Assembly (NCBI GenBank): GCA_028583605.1
Contig: CM053335.1
Span: 17,193,553 to 17,257,552 of the forward strand
Direction: 5' to 3'
DNA: 64,000 nucleotides
DNA from: Dastarcus helophoroides
Lineage: Eukaryota; Arthropoda; Insecta; Coleoptera; Bothrideridae
Shown: piece after piece, positions 26,901 through 31,376 of the stretch
Position numbering within the stretch: position 1 is the stretch's first letter
How the letters are laid out: every line of letters starts with the position of its first letter
Translations under genes and position numbers: made by a program
The notes under the pieces: generated by a model
The model's input: the letters and a program-made list of their open reading frames with translations, nothing else
Told to the model about the DNA's origin: nothing
Database searches by the model: none

Positions 26901-29575
26901 TTACGTTTCGTTGTGCATTGGTGTGTATTTCGACTTCGCGGAGACGCACGATTCCCGGCATGAAACCTATAAGTTCTTTGCCCCGATCGCTAATTCGCAA
27001 AATAGAAAAATTTTCATAACGTAACGGTTGAATTTTAGCAATTTAAACGTTTACCTGTAGGTTGCTTCTGCTGAAGCCCCATGTACCATTTCGCGCTCAA
27101 TTTCTTGAGAGCTTCATGATCGTGGAGAGGATAAACTTTCGTAATCAATTTGTACTTGAGGCAGACCTGCAGTATGCTCTGGCCCTCGTAAAGCGCAAAC
27201 GTCGGAAACCCGGGCAGATAATTATCTTCAGTCAAAGCCCTAATATTCTCCAATTCGTGTCGTATAATCGTCTGCTTTTCGGCCATACTAAACAGATCGT
27301 CAACGTGCATCCCCTCTTCCAAAAAATCCTCCAGTTGCTCCACGGTGAACAGCCTCAAGTGTCCGTGTTTGTCCATTTTCTCCACCTTCCATTTTCTCGG
27401 CGACTTCCAGGAATTTGATCTTGGACGCTGACACGTGCAGATAAACGCCGCCCTATAGGTCAAATCTAGAGTGAAAATGTACTTTTTACAGTTTATTTGT
27501 CAGCAGTTGGTTTACCTGTTGGGACGGATGCTGGTTGTTTCATTACGATCAGTTCGGCCCCACCGTCTCTCCTGTTTCCGTTCATTTTGCCGATGAGCCA
27601 CAGTAATGTACTCTTTGGTATGTCGGGGGCTAATTTGACTACGATGTACGTGGGGGGTAGTGATGCGGTGTCGTCTTCCCCCATTTCGTCGTCTTCAGTA
27701 ACGCCTTTGATAGCACCTAGGTGCTGCTGGCTCATATGACCTGAAATTTAACCAGAACCATGTGATAGAATTTAGTTCAAGGACTAACATCCTTTAAGTC
27801 ATAGGAGAGAATGTTTTGCTTCGTTATGAAGGATATTGTTGCGCGTTATCGGTTCGAACATTAAAACTTCGTGAATTGTTACACTTTATTTCCAAACTGA
27901 TTTCGGAACACTACAAATTCACTTAACTGACTGACCAACTGACTGTTTAATTAAGCGACTAACTCATTGATCGACTCAGGGAAAGACGACCGCGTATTTC
28001 TACAAATGCGCGATCCGTACGTCCGTTCTAGAAACCGGAACGGTATCTATATACCGTTCCGGTTTCTAGAACGGACTTAGACTTATCGCTTACGTAAACA
28101 TCTAGAGCGCTTATCTGTCGTATGATTACTTATCGCGGCCGCTTTCCATTATCAAATTTTTCTAGAGAATTACTTACTAATACAAATTTTATAACTACAT
28201 TACAATATCATTGTCTAACAAAAAAAAAAAACGAAATTTTCCACATTATTCAGATTCGAGTTTGAAATTACATTCGTAATTTTGAAACCAAAGTAACATT
28301 ATTTCTCGAAATTTTACCTTCTAACTTAAAATGGCATAATCTGATTTGAAATTAAATTAAAGCGAAATTTATATTTTTTTTTCGTTTCCCGCTACCGACT
28401 GCATGTTCCGCCACTGGTATGTAATGTAGCGCAATGCAGCAGCGCTTTGTTCCGATTCGTAACCAGTCTTTTTCTGGCACATCTCTACTCATTCATCTCC
28501 AATAACGTAGCTGTTTCAGTTTTCAGTGTACTATATAAAAAGGTTTCTTCTAAATTTCGTTACGATACTTATCGATTCTAATTGATGGTTAATTGCAAAT
28601 TAATCGAATCGTTATACTAACCAGAATCTTCCTCGTCCGAGCTCGACATATTGAGGTTAAAAACGAGTCGTGTTTAAACTACAAAACGCGGTGCACTGAC
28701 TTGACTATTGACTGCGCTATGACAGTAGGCGTCCAGACGCAAATACAAAATGATTCATTGAGAATCGTTGCACATCGATGTTGGATCACCTAAATTCAAA
28801 CAACCTTGAATTATGTTGAGCGCTACCTTAGATAATAGTAGCGTTACGCTATTTTTAAATTATGAAGATTTACTTCGAAAATTATCTGATAAAACCTAGT
28901 ATAAGGAAAAATACAGAATAATTTGAGCACTGACAGTTTCTTTTTATCCCGTTTTTTAAATTTGGTCACCTTTTCCAGGTTCTTCGAAATCTTGACGGTT
29001 CTAGCTTGATACGGTGAGGACTTCTGTCTACGGAGACTCTTTTTTCTATAGAACTTCCAAGTTATGGAACTTGTTACCGAAAGGAATTTTCCCCAAAAAT
29101 TACAACCTATCCTTGTTTAGGAAGACGGTTCATCGACATCTATCCTCGTTTCCGCATCCTACTCGCAGTGTTTTGAAAACATAATGGGGTTACCCTTTAC
29201 GAGTGGATTCAACTTAAAAAAAAATGTTGACTTATTTTAAAATCTCAAACTTTCAAATTCATCTGTCACTCATATCGACATTTTTTGACCCGATTGCACG
29301 TTGCAATCGTCTGATGTGCAGTTTTGTCGCGTGATGTGCAATTACGTCGTATGATGTGCACTTATGTCGCAGCTGTCGCATTATCTAGCGATGCCTTGCA
29401 CGTTAATACGTATAAACTCACCTCGTAATAAGTCAAGGGTGTGATGTATGCCCCATAAGGAGTTTATGTAGGGATCTTCGTCTTCATCTGCGTAATTCAG
29501 GACAGAGGACACGGAACTGGTTCTTCTAAGGGTAATAGTTTCGGGAAGGGACATGACTGCGGGGCAGGGAGGGAT
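5914..29575 (-). CDS. ANO10: Anoctamin-10-like (TMEM16K) gene, whole locus
   Basis: This is a spliced minus-strand gene. Joined exons give an anoctamin/TMEM16 membrane protein, a family of ten-transmembrane phospholipid scramblases and ion channels; the ANO10 branch is mostly intracellular (ER/endosome). What is seen: an N-terminal cytosolic domain with IIRHELENIRA and a PLHDHEALKKL motif, the SYFGEAIALYF entry to the first membrane helix, LDEPRPNF in the cytosolic loop, PSIIY and LFYIAF helices, DDYLELFVQFG, then NNVIEIRADAFKLC and IADKPEWVRVALA near the C-terminus. The order and content match ANO10 better than ANO8 (human paralogue) or the calcium-gated ANO1 group. All introns have GT/AG ends and compatible phases. 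Exons 3, 4, 5 and 8 carry frame changes (see findings), so the locus is either a recently broken gene or has assembly indels. In Drosophila the ANO10-like member is, I believe, Axs; orthology was not tested. Confidence 0.85.
5941..6189 (-). CDS. ANO10: ANO10-like exon 9 (C-terminal helices)
   Basis: Acceptor GTTTCAG| then RAFEVLGALSILTNCGVLCL, SPQMRKRAGSMTEVEWVLVF, VFLEHLLLGIRYLLHISI and ADKPEWVRVALAKRNYETKQ, ALKLE. This matches the C-terminal end of ANO10, including the (I)PDKP-like turn after the last helix. It is intact and in phase with exon 8. The frame continues to a stop at 5914 (VMIAIDIL then TAA). Alternatively a weak donor GAG|GTAATG at 5940 could splice to a good acceptor at 5762 (pyrimidine tract then GGCAG|), whose exon stays open for roughly 50 codons. 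The annotated end of the protein is therefore uncertain by a few tens of residues. Confidence 0.83.
6578..6700 (-). pseudogene. Exon 6 fragment copy 1 within minisatellite
   Basis: 123 bp matching 12130-12252 nearly base for base: the first 71 bases of ANO10-like exon 6 and the whole 52 bp intron before it, same orientation as the gene. The AG acceptor and the ATG TAT TGC start of the exon are kept. The exon's own donor is not included. Confidence 0.95.
7160..7282 (-). pseudogene. Exon 6 fragment copy 2
   Basis: Same 123 bp limits as copy 1. Private changes include GACGCCAAC, AACACCACG and ACATGTACG relative to the common array version. Confidence 0.95.
7390..7512 (-). pseudogene. Exon 6 fragment copy 3
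   Basis: Same 123 bp limits; carries ATAATATACACG instead of ATAATACACACG. The run of 44 bp units before it is short (about 105 bp). Confidence 0.95.
7928..8050 (-). pseudogene. Exon 6 fragment copy 4
   Basis: Same 123 bp limits; differs by AACATAAAACAG, AAAGGCCCCATC and AGAAGGATGTGATT. It is the most diverged of the six. Confidence 0.95.
8333..8455 (-). pseudogene. Exon 6 fragment copy 5
   Basis: Same 123 bp limits and very close to copy 1. It is spaced 405 bp from copy 4 and 406 bp from copy 6, so the last units are near-regular. Confidence 0.95.
8739..8861 (-). pseudogene. Exon 6 fragment copy 6
   Basis: Same 123 bp limits; TTTCTTACATAAT replaces TTTCTCACATAAT. After it the minisatellite continues without further exon pieces until the insertion at 9181. 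Confidence 0.95.
9181..9687. mobile_element. 507 bp nonautonomous element with 15 bp target-site duplication
   Basis: The element interrupts the 44 bp minisatellite and is flanked on both sides by CATATACCGTACTAT (9166-9180 and 9688-9702). It begins AATGCACAGACCAATAGG and contains the inverse complement of that end internally (about 9488-9542), so it can fold back. It also carries the GGCTGCATGAATTTG and GGTGGCAGTGTTTCAACTG segments shared with copies at 10489, 19965, 29880, 30893, 37100 and 47792. No coding capacity. A 15 bp duplication points to target-primed or similar integration rather than a typical 2-8 bp cut-and-paste transposase. Confidence 0.8.
9688..10130. repeat. 44 bp minisatellite (right block)
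   Basis: This continues the same 44 bp unit after the 507 bp insertion, for about ten units, ending in degenerate copies near 10130. No exon 6 fragment is present in this block. Confidence 0.93.
10231..10443. mobile_element. Foldback (MITE-like) element, family 2
   Basis: Long imperfect terminal inverted repeats of about 70 bp: the left arm runs from TTTGATGGAACGGACTGG through CTTGTCCCCTGAAACCAAG, and the right arm is its inverse complement ending CCAGTTCCGCCAG. The middle includes CTAACGCATTTCGATGGCC. Related pieces occur at 11298, 20528 and 26240. Noncoding. Confidence 0.75.
10489..10713. mobile_element. Dispersed element family 1 copy (shortened foldback)
   Basis: Starts GTGCACAGGGCAGGAGG, holds a short inverted pair around GTTTGGAAACCAAA, then TTGTCTTCTGGGAACTTTCC and the GGTGGCAGTGTTTCAACTG to CAGTCTAG tail as in the 9181 element. 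Confidence 0.7.
10841..11211 (-). CDS. ANO10: ANO10-like exon 8, frameshifted in its variable first part
   Basis: A 371 bp exon, acceptor TTCCTAG| and donor TTGGCAG|GTAAGG. The incoming frame gives MTQIRKRFSSDKATV and reaches a TGA after about 34 codons. The conserved part lies two frames over: DSRLEAAETEGDMEDYEGTY, DDYLELFVQFGFVFLFSSVY, PIATALAILNNVIEIRADAF, KLCKIFQRPMSRKVKDIGAW. This covers late membrane helices and the acidic NNVIEIRADA region that contributes to the calcium site in the family. Length 371 is 2 mod 3 where 0 is needed, so the net change is +2 or -1, most simply two single-base insertions in the linker between about 11090 and 11150. Confidence 0.82.
11298..11390. mobile_element. 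Partial copy of foldback family 2 in intron 7-8
   Basis: AATCTTGTTCCCTGAAACCA with the following AACAC/AACATTTG and AGTCAAGCTGTCATCATCAG stretches matches one half of the 10231 element. Confidence 0.6.
11722..11942 (-). CDS. ANO10: ANO10-like exon 7, intact
   Basis: A 221 bp exon, acceptor TTCTAG| and donor ACAAAG|GTAAGTG. It encodes ENHRTQSQFDRHKVTKLVLF, then EFINNFMSLFYIAFIIQDMD and LRSQLQTQLIINQAANNF, the family's W-E-N-H-R...F-N-F/V-N-S...L-F-Y-I-A-F region, which contains a membrane helix and residues near the lipid groove. Phase and length (2 mod 3) are exactly as required. The preceding intron is 50 bp. Confidence 0.88.
11993..12200 (-). CDS. ANO10: ANO10-like exon 6 (transmembrane helices), intact; source of the array fragment
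   Basis: A 208 bp exon, acceptor CTTTTAG| and donor TGGG|GTAAGATG, phase 0 in, phase 1 out. It encodes MYCVSFPIVVLCMMGAFCF, a hydrophobic helix, then PPYNNLVALPSIIYSLLVFI, NNQYRKLAVFLTEW, matching the ANO10 helices around PSIIY and the N-R-L-Y-R-Y-A-A segment. No frame change. Its first 71 bases together with the 52 bp intron before it (12130-12252) occur six more times in the last intron of the same gene at 6578-8861. Confidence 0.88.
12253..12412 (-). CDS. ANO10: ANO10-like exon 5 (cytosolic loop), frameshifted
   Basis: A 160 bp exon, acceptor TTGTAG| and donor TTGAAG|GTGATAATC. It encodes VWKKRSNELAFKWGTINM, then SLDEPRPNFRGAMG, the conserved anoctamin VWKR...WGT...EPRP loop. After GAMGK(D) the reading must shift by one base to give AITGRITPQYPRYFTNLK, which runs in frame into exon 6. 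Without the shift the frame ends at TAG shortly before the donor. The extra base is near 12308-12320. Both flanking phases are 0, yet 160 is 1 mod 3, consistent with one surplus base. Confidence 0.8.
12491..12575. repeat. 18 bp tandem repeat, about 5 copies
   Basis: GAAGCTTTGATTGTTATG repeats with a period of 18, in the intron between exons 4 and 5. One copy has TACA in place of TATG. Confidence 0.85.
13738..13821. other. Perfect 22 bp inverted repeat, 84-nt hairpin
   Basis: ATCTGTGTAACGTTCATAAC plus CT (13738-13759) is exactly mirrored by its complement at 13800-13821, with a 40-base loop. The loop itself has GTGG/CCAC pairing. It sits in the intron between exons 4 and 5, just before the 22 bp satellite. 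Confidence 0.85.
13920..15890. repeat. 22 bp A/T-tract satellite, block 1
   Basis: The unit GAATTTTGAAAACGAAATTC plus TC repeats about every 22 bases, with variants TGTAAACG, GATTACG and CATCGA. A higher-order period of 485 bp is visible: 15039-15260 and 15524-15745 are nearly identical. Minus-strand open frames (up to 245 codons, FENFVYKIREFRFQN-type) are repeat shadows. Confidence 0.93.
15890..17430. repeat. 17 bp satellite, CCATTTTTTCAAAATTT
   Basis: The 17 bp unit runs in two main blocks (about 16270-16740 and 16960-17110), separated by a recurring spacer that carries TTTTGACGTTTGCAAAATTA and TGAAGAACTGGATTTTTT. Plus-strand frames spelling FFQNFHFFKISIFSK are periodicity products. Confidence 0.92.
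17430..19040. repeat. 22 bp A/T-tract satellite, block 2, with 300-336 bp higher-order unit
   Basis: The same GAATTTTGAAAACGAAAT unit as block 1. At about 17692, 17993, 18329 and 19020 a unique spacer begins (CTCGACTGTTTGAAATTGG, then AAAGCCCAAATTCAG and, in most copies, CGTACATTTG), giving a higher-order spacing of about 301 and 336 bp. Confidence 0.9.
19205..19320 (-). mobile_element. tRNA-derived SINE-like element
   Basis: The minus strand reads GGTGGCTTAGTTGGTTGAG, a good pol III A box, then, about 30 bases on, GGGTTCGATCCCC, a perfect B box. The D arm can pair (GCTT/GAGT), but the anticodon stem does not and no clean acceptor stem forms. It therefore looks like a tRNA-related SINE head rather than a working tRNA gene. 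The 3' body continues toward 19205 with TATTTTTATTCATCTAAAGG. Confidence 0.6.
19965..20187. mobile_element. Dispersed element family 1 copy, internally duplicated
   Basis: ATGCAGCCCTCTAAGCATG and GGTAGCCGAGCTATCAACAG match the family 1 tail in inverse orientation. A segment from CAACAGTTGAACCACAAAC to AGAATTATCAC occurs twice in tandem (about 20032 and 20106). Confidence 0.65.
20190..20380. repeat. Short array of TTTCGACTTTTTTTCGAAA type, 19-21 bp
   Basis: About eight irregular repeats of TTTCGACTTTTTTTC with length changes in the T tract. Confidence 0.8.
20528..20925. mobile_element. Nested foldback family 2 elements
   Basis: CTTGTTCCCTGAAACCAAG, GCTCTAACGCGTTTCGAC and TTTGATGGAACGGACTGG occur in both orientations several times, consistent with one family 2 copy inserted in or recombined with another. 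Confidence 0.7.
20986..21162 (-). CDS. ANO10: ANO10-like exon 4 (first membrane helices), frameshifted
   Basis: A 177 bp exon, acceptor TTTGTAG| and donor TTAGAG|GTAAG. It begins EEIRSYFGEAIALYFEFLRF and YTGLIV, the anoctamin entry into transmembrane helix 1. It then continues in the next frame as VPAALGLLQLLISSETVPFF, CVFNVVWVTIVLE, which is helix 2 leading to the family's (L)E-V-W-K. One extra base lies near 21082-21090. Incoming phase 1 and outgoing phase 0 require a length of 2 mod 3, but 177 is 0 mod 3, which independently supports the single-base excess. Confidence 0.8.
21560..22170. repeat. Tandem repeat of about 145-173 bp, 4 copies
   Basis: GGCTCGGACTTCGG (GGACCTCAG in the last copy) recurs at about 21635, 21794, 21967 and 22112, each followed by AATTTTTTGAAAACAATC and a shared AACAATTCGTAG segment. 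It lies in the intron between exons 3 and 4. Confidence 0.85.
22290..25600. repeat. 43 bp satellite with 733 bp higher-order repeat
   Basis: The basic unit is about 43 bp: GAATGTTTTCCCACAACCA, GACGTTTTGAGAAAATACTC, TTTC. Blocks starting near 23163, 23896 and 24629 repeat with a 733 bp period and few differences, including the same marker variants (a CTCGCAATAAGATT unit and an ACAAGAAGACG unit). Minus-strand open frames up to 298 codons contain SGCGKTFERVFSQ motifs by periodicity only. Confidence 0.93.
25960..27020. repeat. 270 bp tandem repeats with one inverted copy
   Basis: Direct copies at about 26335-26565, 26600-26835 and 26870-27015 share TTTCGACTTCGCGGAGACG, ATTCCCAGCATGAAACC, TTTCAATTGGGAAAATTTGC and TGTGTGATGCAAAGATTCA. 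An inverted copy occupies about 25970-26210. Between copies lies a palindromic junction, TTGATGAATATAATTATAA with its complement. Confidence 0.85.
26238..26310. mobile_element. Fragment of foldback family 2
   Basis: GGGGACAAGTTCTGTATTTC followed by AAGATAACCTAGGACCAG and TTCGTTCCATCAAA matches one arm of the 10231 element; it separates inverted and direct 270 bp repeats. Confidence 0.65.
27055..27465 (-). CDS. ANO10: ANO10-like exon 3 (N-terminal domain), with two compensating frame changes
   Basis: A 411 bp exon, acceptor CTCTAG|, donor ACAG|GTAAACG, phase 1 at both ends. It is open throughout, but conserved sequence switches frame: DLTYRAAFI is in the exon frame, VSASKIKFLEVAEKM (matching the V-G-A-S-K-I segment of ANO10) is read one base off, and VEKMDKHGHLRLFTVEQL onward is back in the exon frame. 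This implies one base missing near 27437-27442 and one extra near 27380-27392, the latter inside a 16 bp imperfect duplication with two TCCATTTTCTC copies on the plus strand. The rest is intact: SMAEKQTIIRHELENIRAL, LPGFPTFALYEGQSILQ and PLHDHEALKKLSAKWY, typical of ANO10. Confidence 0.85.
27516..27740 (-). CDS. ANO10: ANO10-like exon 2 (start of N-terminal cytosolic domain)
   Basis: A 225 bp exon between TTTCAG| and ACAG|GTAAAC, phase 1 in and out. It encodes an acidic lead (TEDDEMGEDD) and then TYIVVKLAPDIPKSTLLWL followed by RRDGGAELIV. This matches the beginning of the ANO10 N-terminal domain, where a VVIELAQD-like strand is followed by a KKDGGAQLL-like turn. The exon is intact. The intron to exon 3 is only 50 bp. 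An internal ATG two codons after the acceptor could act as a start if upstream exons are skipped. Confidence 0.85.
27826..28160. mobile_element. Dispersed repeat family 3 copy (LTR-like?), in first intron of ANO10-like gene
   Basis: Shares with 47262-47620 the series ATCGGTTCGAAC, CACTTTATTT, ACTGACTG, AGGGAAAGACGACCGC, TTATCGCGG/CCGCTTT and TTACAATATCA. Both copies carry TTCTAGAA/TTCTGGAA palindromes. It could be a solo LTR or a short interspersed noncoding element; no ORF. Confidence 0.6.
28021..28076. other. 26 bp perfect palindrome with 4-base loop and heat-shock-like motifs
   Basis: 28021-28046 and 28051-28076 are exact inverse complements around CTAT. Each arm contains GTTCTAGAAAC, a TTCnnGAA unit of the heat-shock element type. 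It lies within the family 3 repeat, between the two candidate ANO10-like promoters and exon 2. Confidence 0.85.
28622..28649 (-). CDS. ANO10: ANO10-like alternative first coding exon 1b
   Basis: A short start exon encodes MSSSDEEDS plus the first base of a Gly codon, then reads TCTG|GTTAGT, a good 5' splice site. Joining to exon 2 gives G-H-M-S-Q-Q in frame. The acidic serine-rich start suits the variable cytosolic N-terminus of the family. The 5' UTR probably continues to about 28697, where an insect-type TCAGT initiator lies on the minus strand. It has the same exit phase as the upstream exon 1a, which fits two promoters feeding one gene body. Confidence 0.55.
28695..28699 (-). promoter_or_regulatory. 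Possible initiator of the ANO10-like transcript 1b
   Basis: The minus strand reads AAGTCAGTGCACC, matching the insect initiator TCAGT, about 48 bases upstream of the exon 1b ATG. No clear TATA box sits 25-31 bases upstream. Position relative to the start codon is the only support. Confidence 0.3.
29422..29575 (-). CDS. ANO10: ANO10-like alternative first coding exon 1a
   Basis: On the minus strand a strong 3' splice site (pyrimidine-rich tract ending in CTTCAG) is followed by an exon that ends at GAG|GTGAGT. An ATG at 29554-29552 opens a frame of 44 codons plus one base, starting MSLPETITLRRTSS and containing an acidic YADEDEDP stretch. The phase-1 donor joins in frame to exon 2. The frame is also open upstream of this ATG to the acceptor, so the exon could instead be internal to a longer transcript starting further right. 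The encoded residues are not a conserved anoctamin segment, so assignment rests on splice sites, phase and position. It is an alternative to the 28622 exon. Confidence 0.5.
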
Positions 29576-29879
29576 CTGAAGTACAAAAAAGGGCATGTTA
29601 GTCTTCATTAGGTCGTATCAATTTGTTTAGCGCCGCAATAATTCCGCCTGTCAAGCAGGAAAAAATTTGGCAATAACTTACGAAAGAGCTATTCTTTCGT
29701 CGTTGATTATAAACGATTCGTGAGGCAACACTTTTTTTTAGGAAAATGGAATTTCCAAAGTGAACTAATCTTTTTTGCGAGTGGATTGAACAAAAAAAAA
29801 TTTTGTATGCAATTCAGTTACAAAAGAATTCTCAAAACTCCAAAGATCGTGAAATTTTAATGGAAGGCAACTAAGAATA

Positions 29880-30136
29880 CACCCGTGCACATGATGCTAC
29901 TTGCATACGACATTGTTGGCGACGGCCATAGTTTCTCTAGGGACCAATAGGTGGTAGTGCTAAGAGTCACTCGCTTGACGTCTGTGAATGTTTTAGTACT
30001 TACTTGTCGGACCAGTTGTTAGCATTCGAGTTGGATATACCAAACTGACGATATCTAACAAGATCAAAACCGGTCTTTGGTTTCCAAACTTCAAATCTAA
30101 TAAATGTTCAAACCTAATTGATCTGTGCATTAGAAT
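29880..30136. mobile_element. Dispersed element family 1 copy
   Basis: Inverse orientation to the left half of the 9181 element: TTGCATACGACATTGTTGG, CATAGTTTCTCTAGGGACC, TAGTACTTACTTGTCGGA, GGTTTCCAAACTTCAAATC, ending CTGTGCATTAGAATG. Confidence 0.75.
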
Positions 30137-30892
30137 GATGGATGATTACGACCAAATTCGATTTTTTGAATAATGTTTCTTTTAGTATTTTAAGTTTTTA
30201 TTTATTGATTTCGTTAGATTTATTCATAACAATATTTATATTAATAATTGATCTACATGAACGATAAAAAAATTACCATGTAATGAAAATATTTCCTTAA
30301 TAAAAATGACCCTAAATAAACCTATTTTTGCAAAAGTTTCCCATTTTAAAACCACATTGTAATCTATCAATATAAAACAAAGCCGTGTAAATTACACCAT
30401 TCATAAATCCTGAAAATCTGAACGGAATTTTACATTCCTTGCTTTGTTGAATTTGTCACGGCCTCGAATAGCAGAATAACTACTAAAATATCGAAAAAAA
30501 TTACGAAAAATGCTCTTTATTAGGAATTCGCGTACAGCGCCATCTCTGATTCATAACAGGAACACGACAGAAACCCATCGCGATCTACACTAACCGTAAA
30601 CGTTTTGCAACCCCTTTCCAGTAGATGGGGCTGTATCTCTTTTGCTTATGGCCCATTTTAGTGGTTTTTTGCAACCGTTCTCTACATTTTTCGCGTAGAA
30701 TTCACTCGGCAACGAAATCTACGTGCGAGTGTATTCAAAATTTTAATGTAAAATTTATTCCAGCTAATAAGTTAAGGCACACGATACGAAGTTCGCCAAG
30801 CTCACAACTTTGTCATAAAAAATCAGATGTTTGGGAACAAGATTTGATTTCAAATCGATGCAAGTAGAATACAACTTCTAAGTTGTATTCTA

Positions 30893-31197
30893 AGTTGCAG
30901 TCTACTGCAAATTCACGCAACCCTCCAGGCGTGTATAGTGAATCATAGGTAGCTGAACTACCAACAATTGAAACACTGCCACTTAGCGAAGCGGTTGCTC
31001 TCTAGGAAAGTTCCCAGAGGATAAGGATTCTAATGCATAGACCAATAGGTTTGAACATTTATTAAATTCGAAGTTTCTAAACTTCGAATCATTAGATTCG
31101 AAGTTTAAAAACTTATTAAAGTTTCTAAACTTCAAATCTAATAAGTTTCTAAACTTCGAATCTAATAAATGTTCAAACCTATTGGTCTGTGCATTCA
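30893..31197. mobile_element. Dispersed element family 1 copy with expanded inverted centre
   Basis: CAACCCTCCAGGCGTGTATAG through TTCCCAGAGGATAAGG, then AATGCATAGACCAATAGG and several alternating TTCGAAGTTTCTAAACTTCG palindromes, ending CTATTGGTCTGTGCATT. The palindromic centre has been copied several times. Confidence 0.75.
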
Positions 31198-31376
31198 AAT
31201 TGATATTAATAAAACTGGAGTCAAACGACGAAGTGGTCAAAAATTCTCGTAATAAGCAACACAAAAATACTTAAAATTCGCATAAACGAAGTAGCGGATG
31301 ACACAAGTTTCAAATAAAATCATAAATCGAACGCAGTGTCTATAAATTTATCTCTAAATTCAGCACAGCTAACGGT

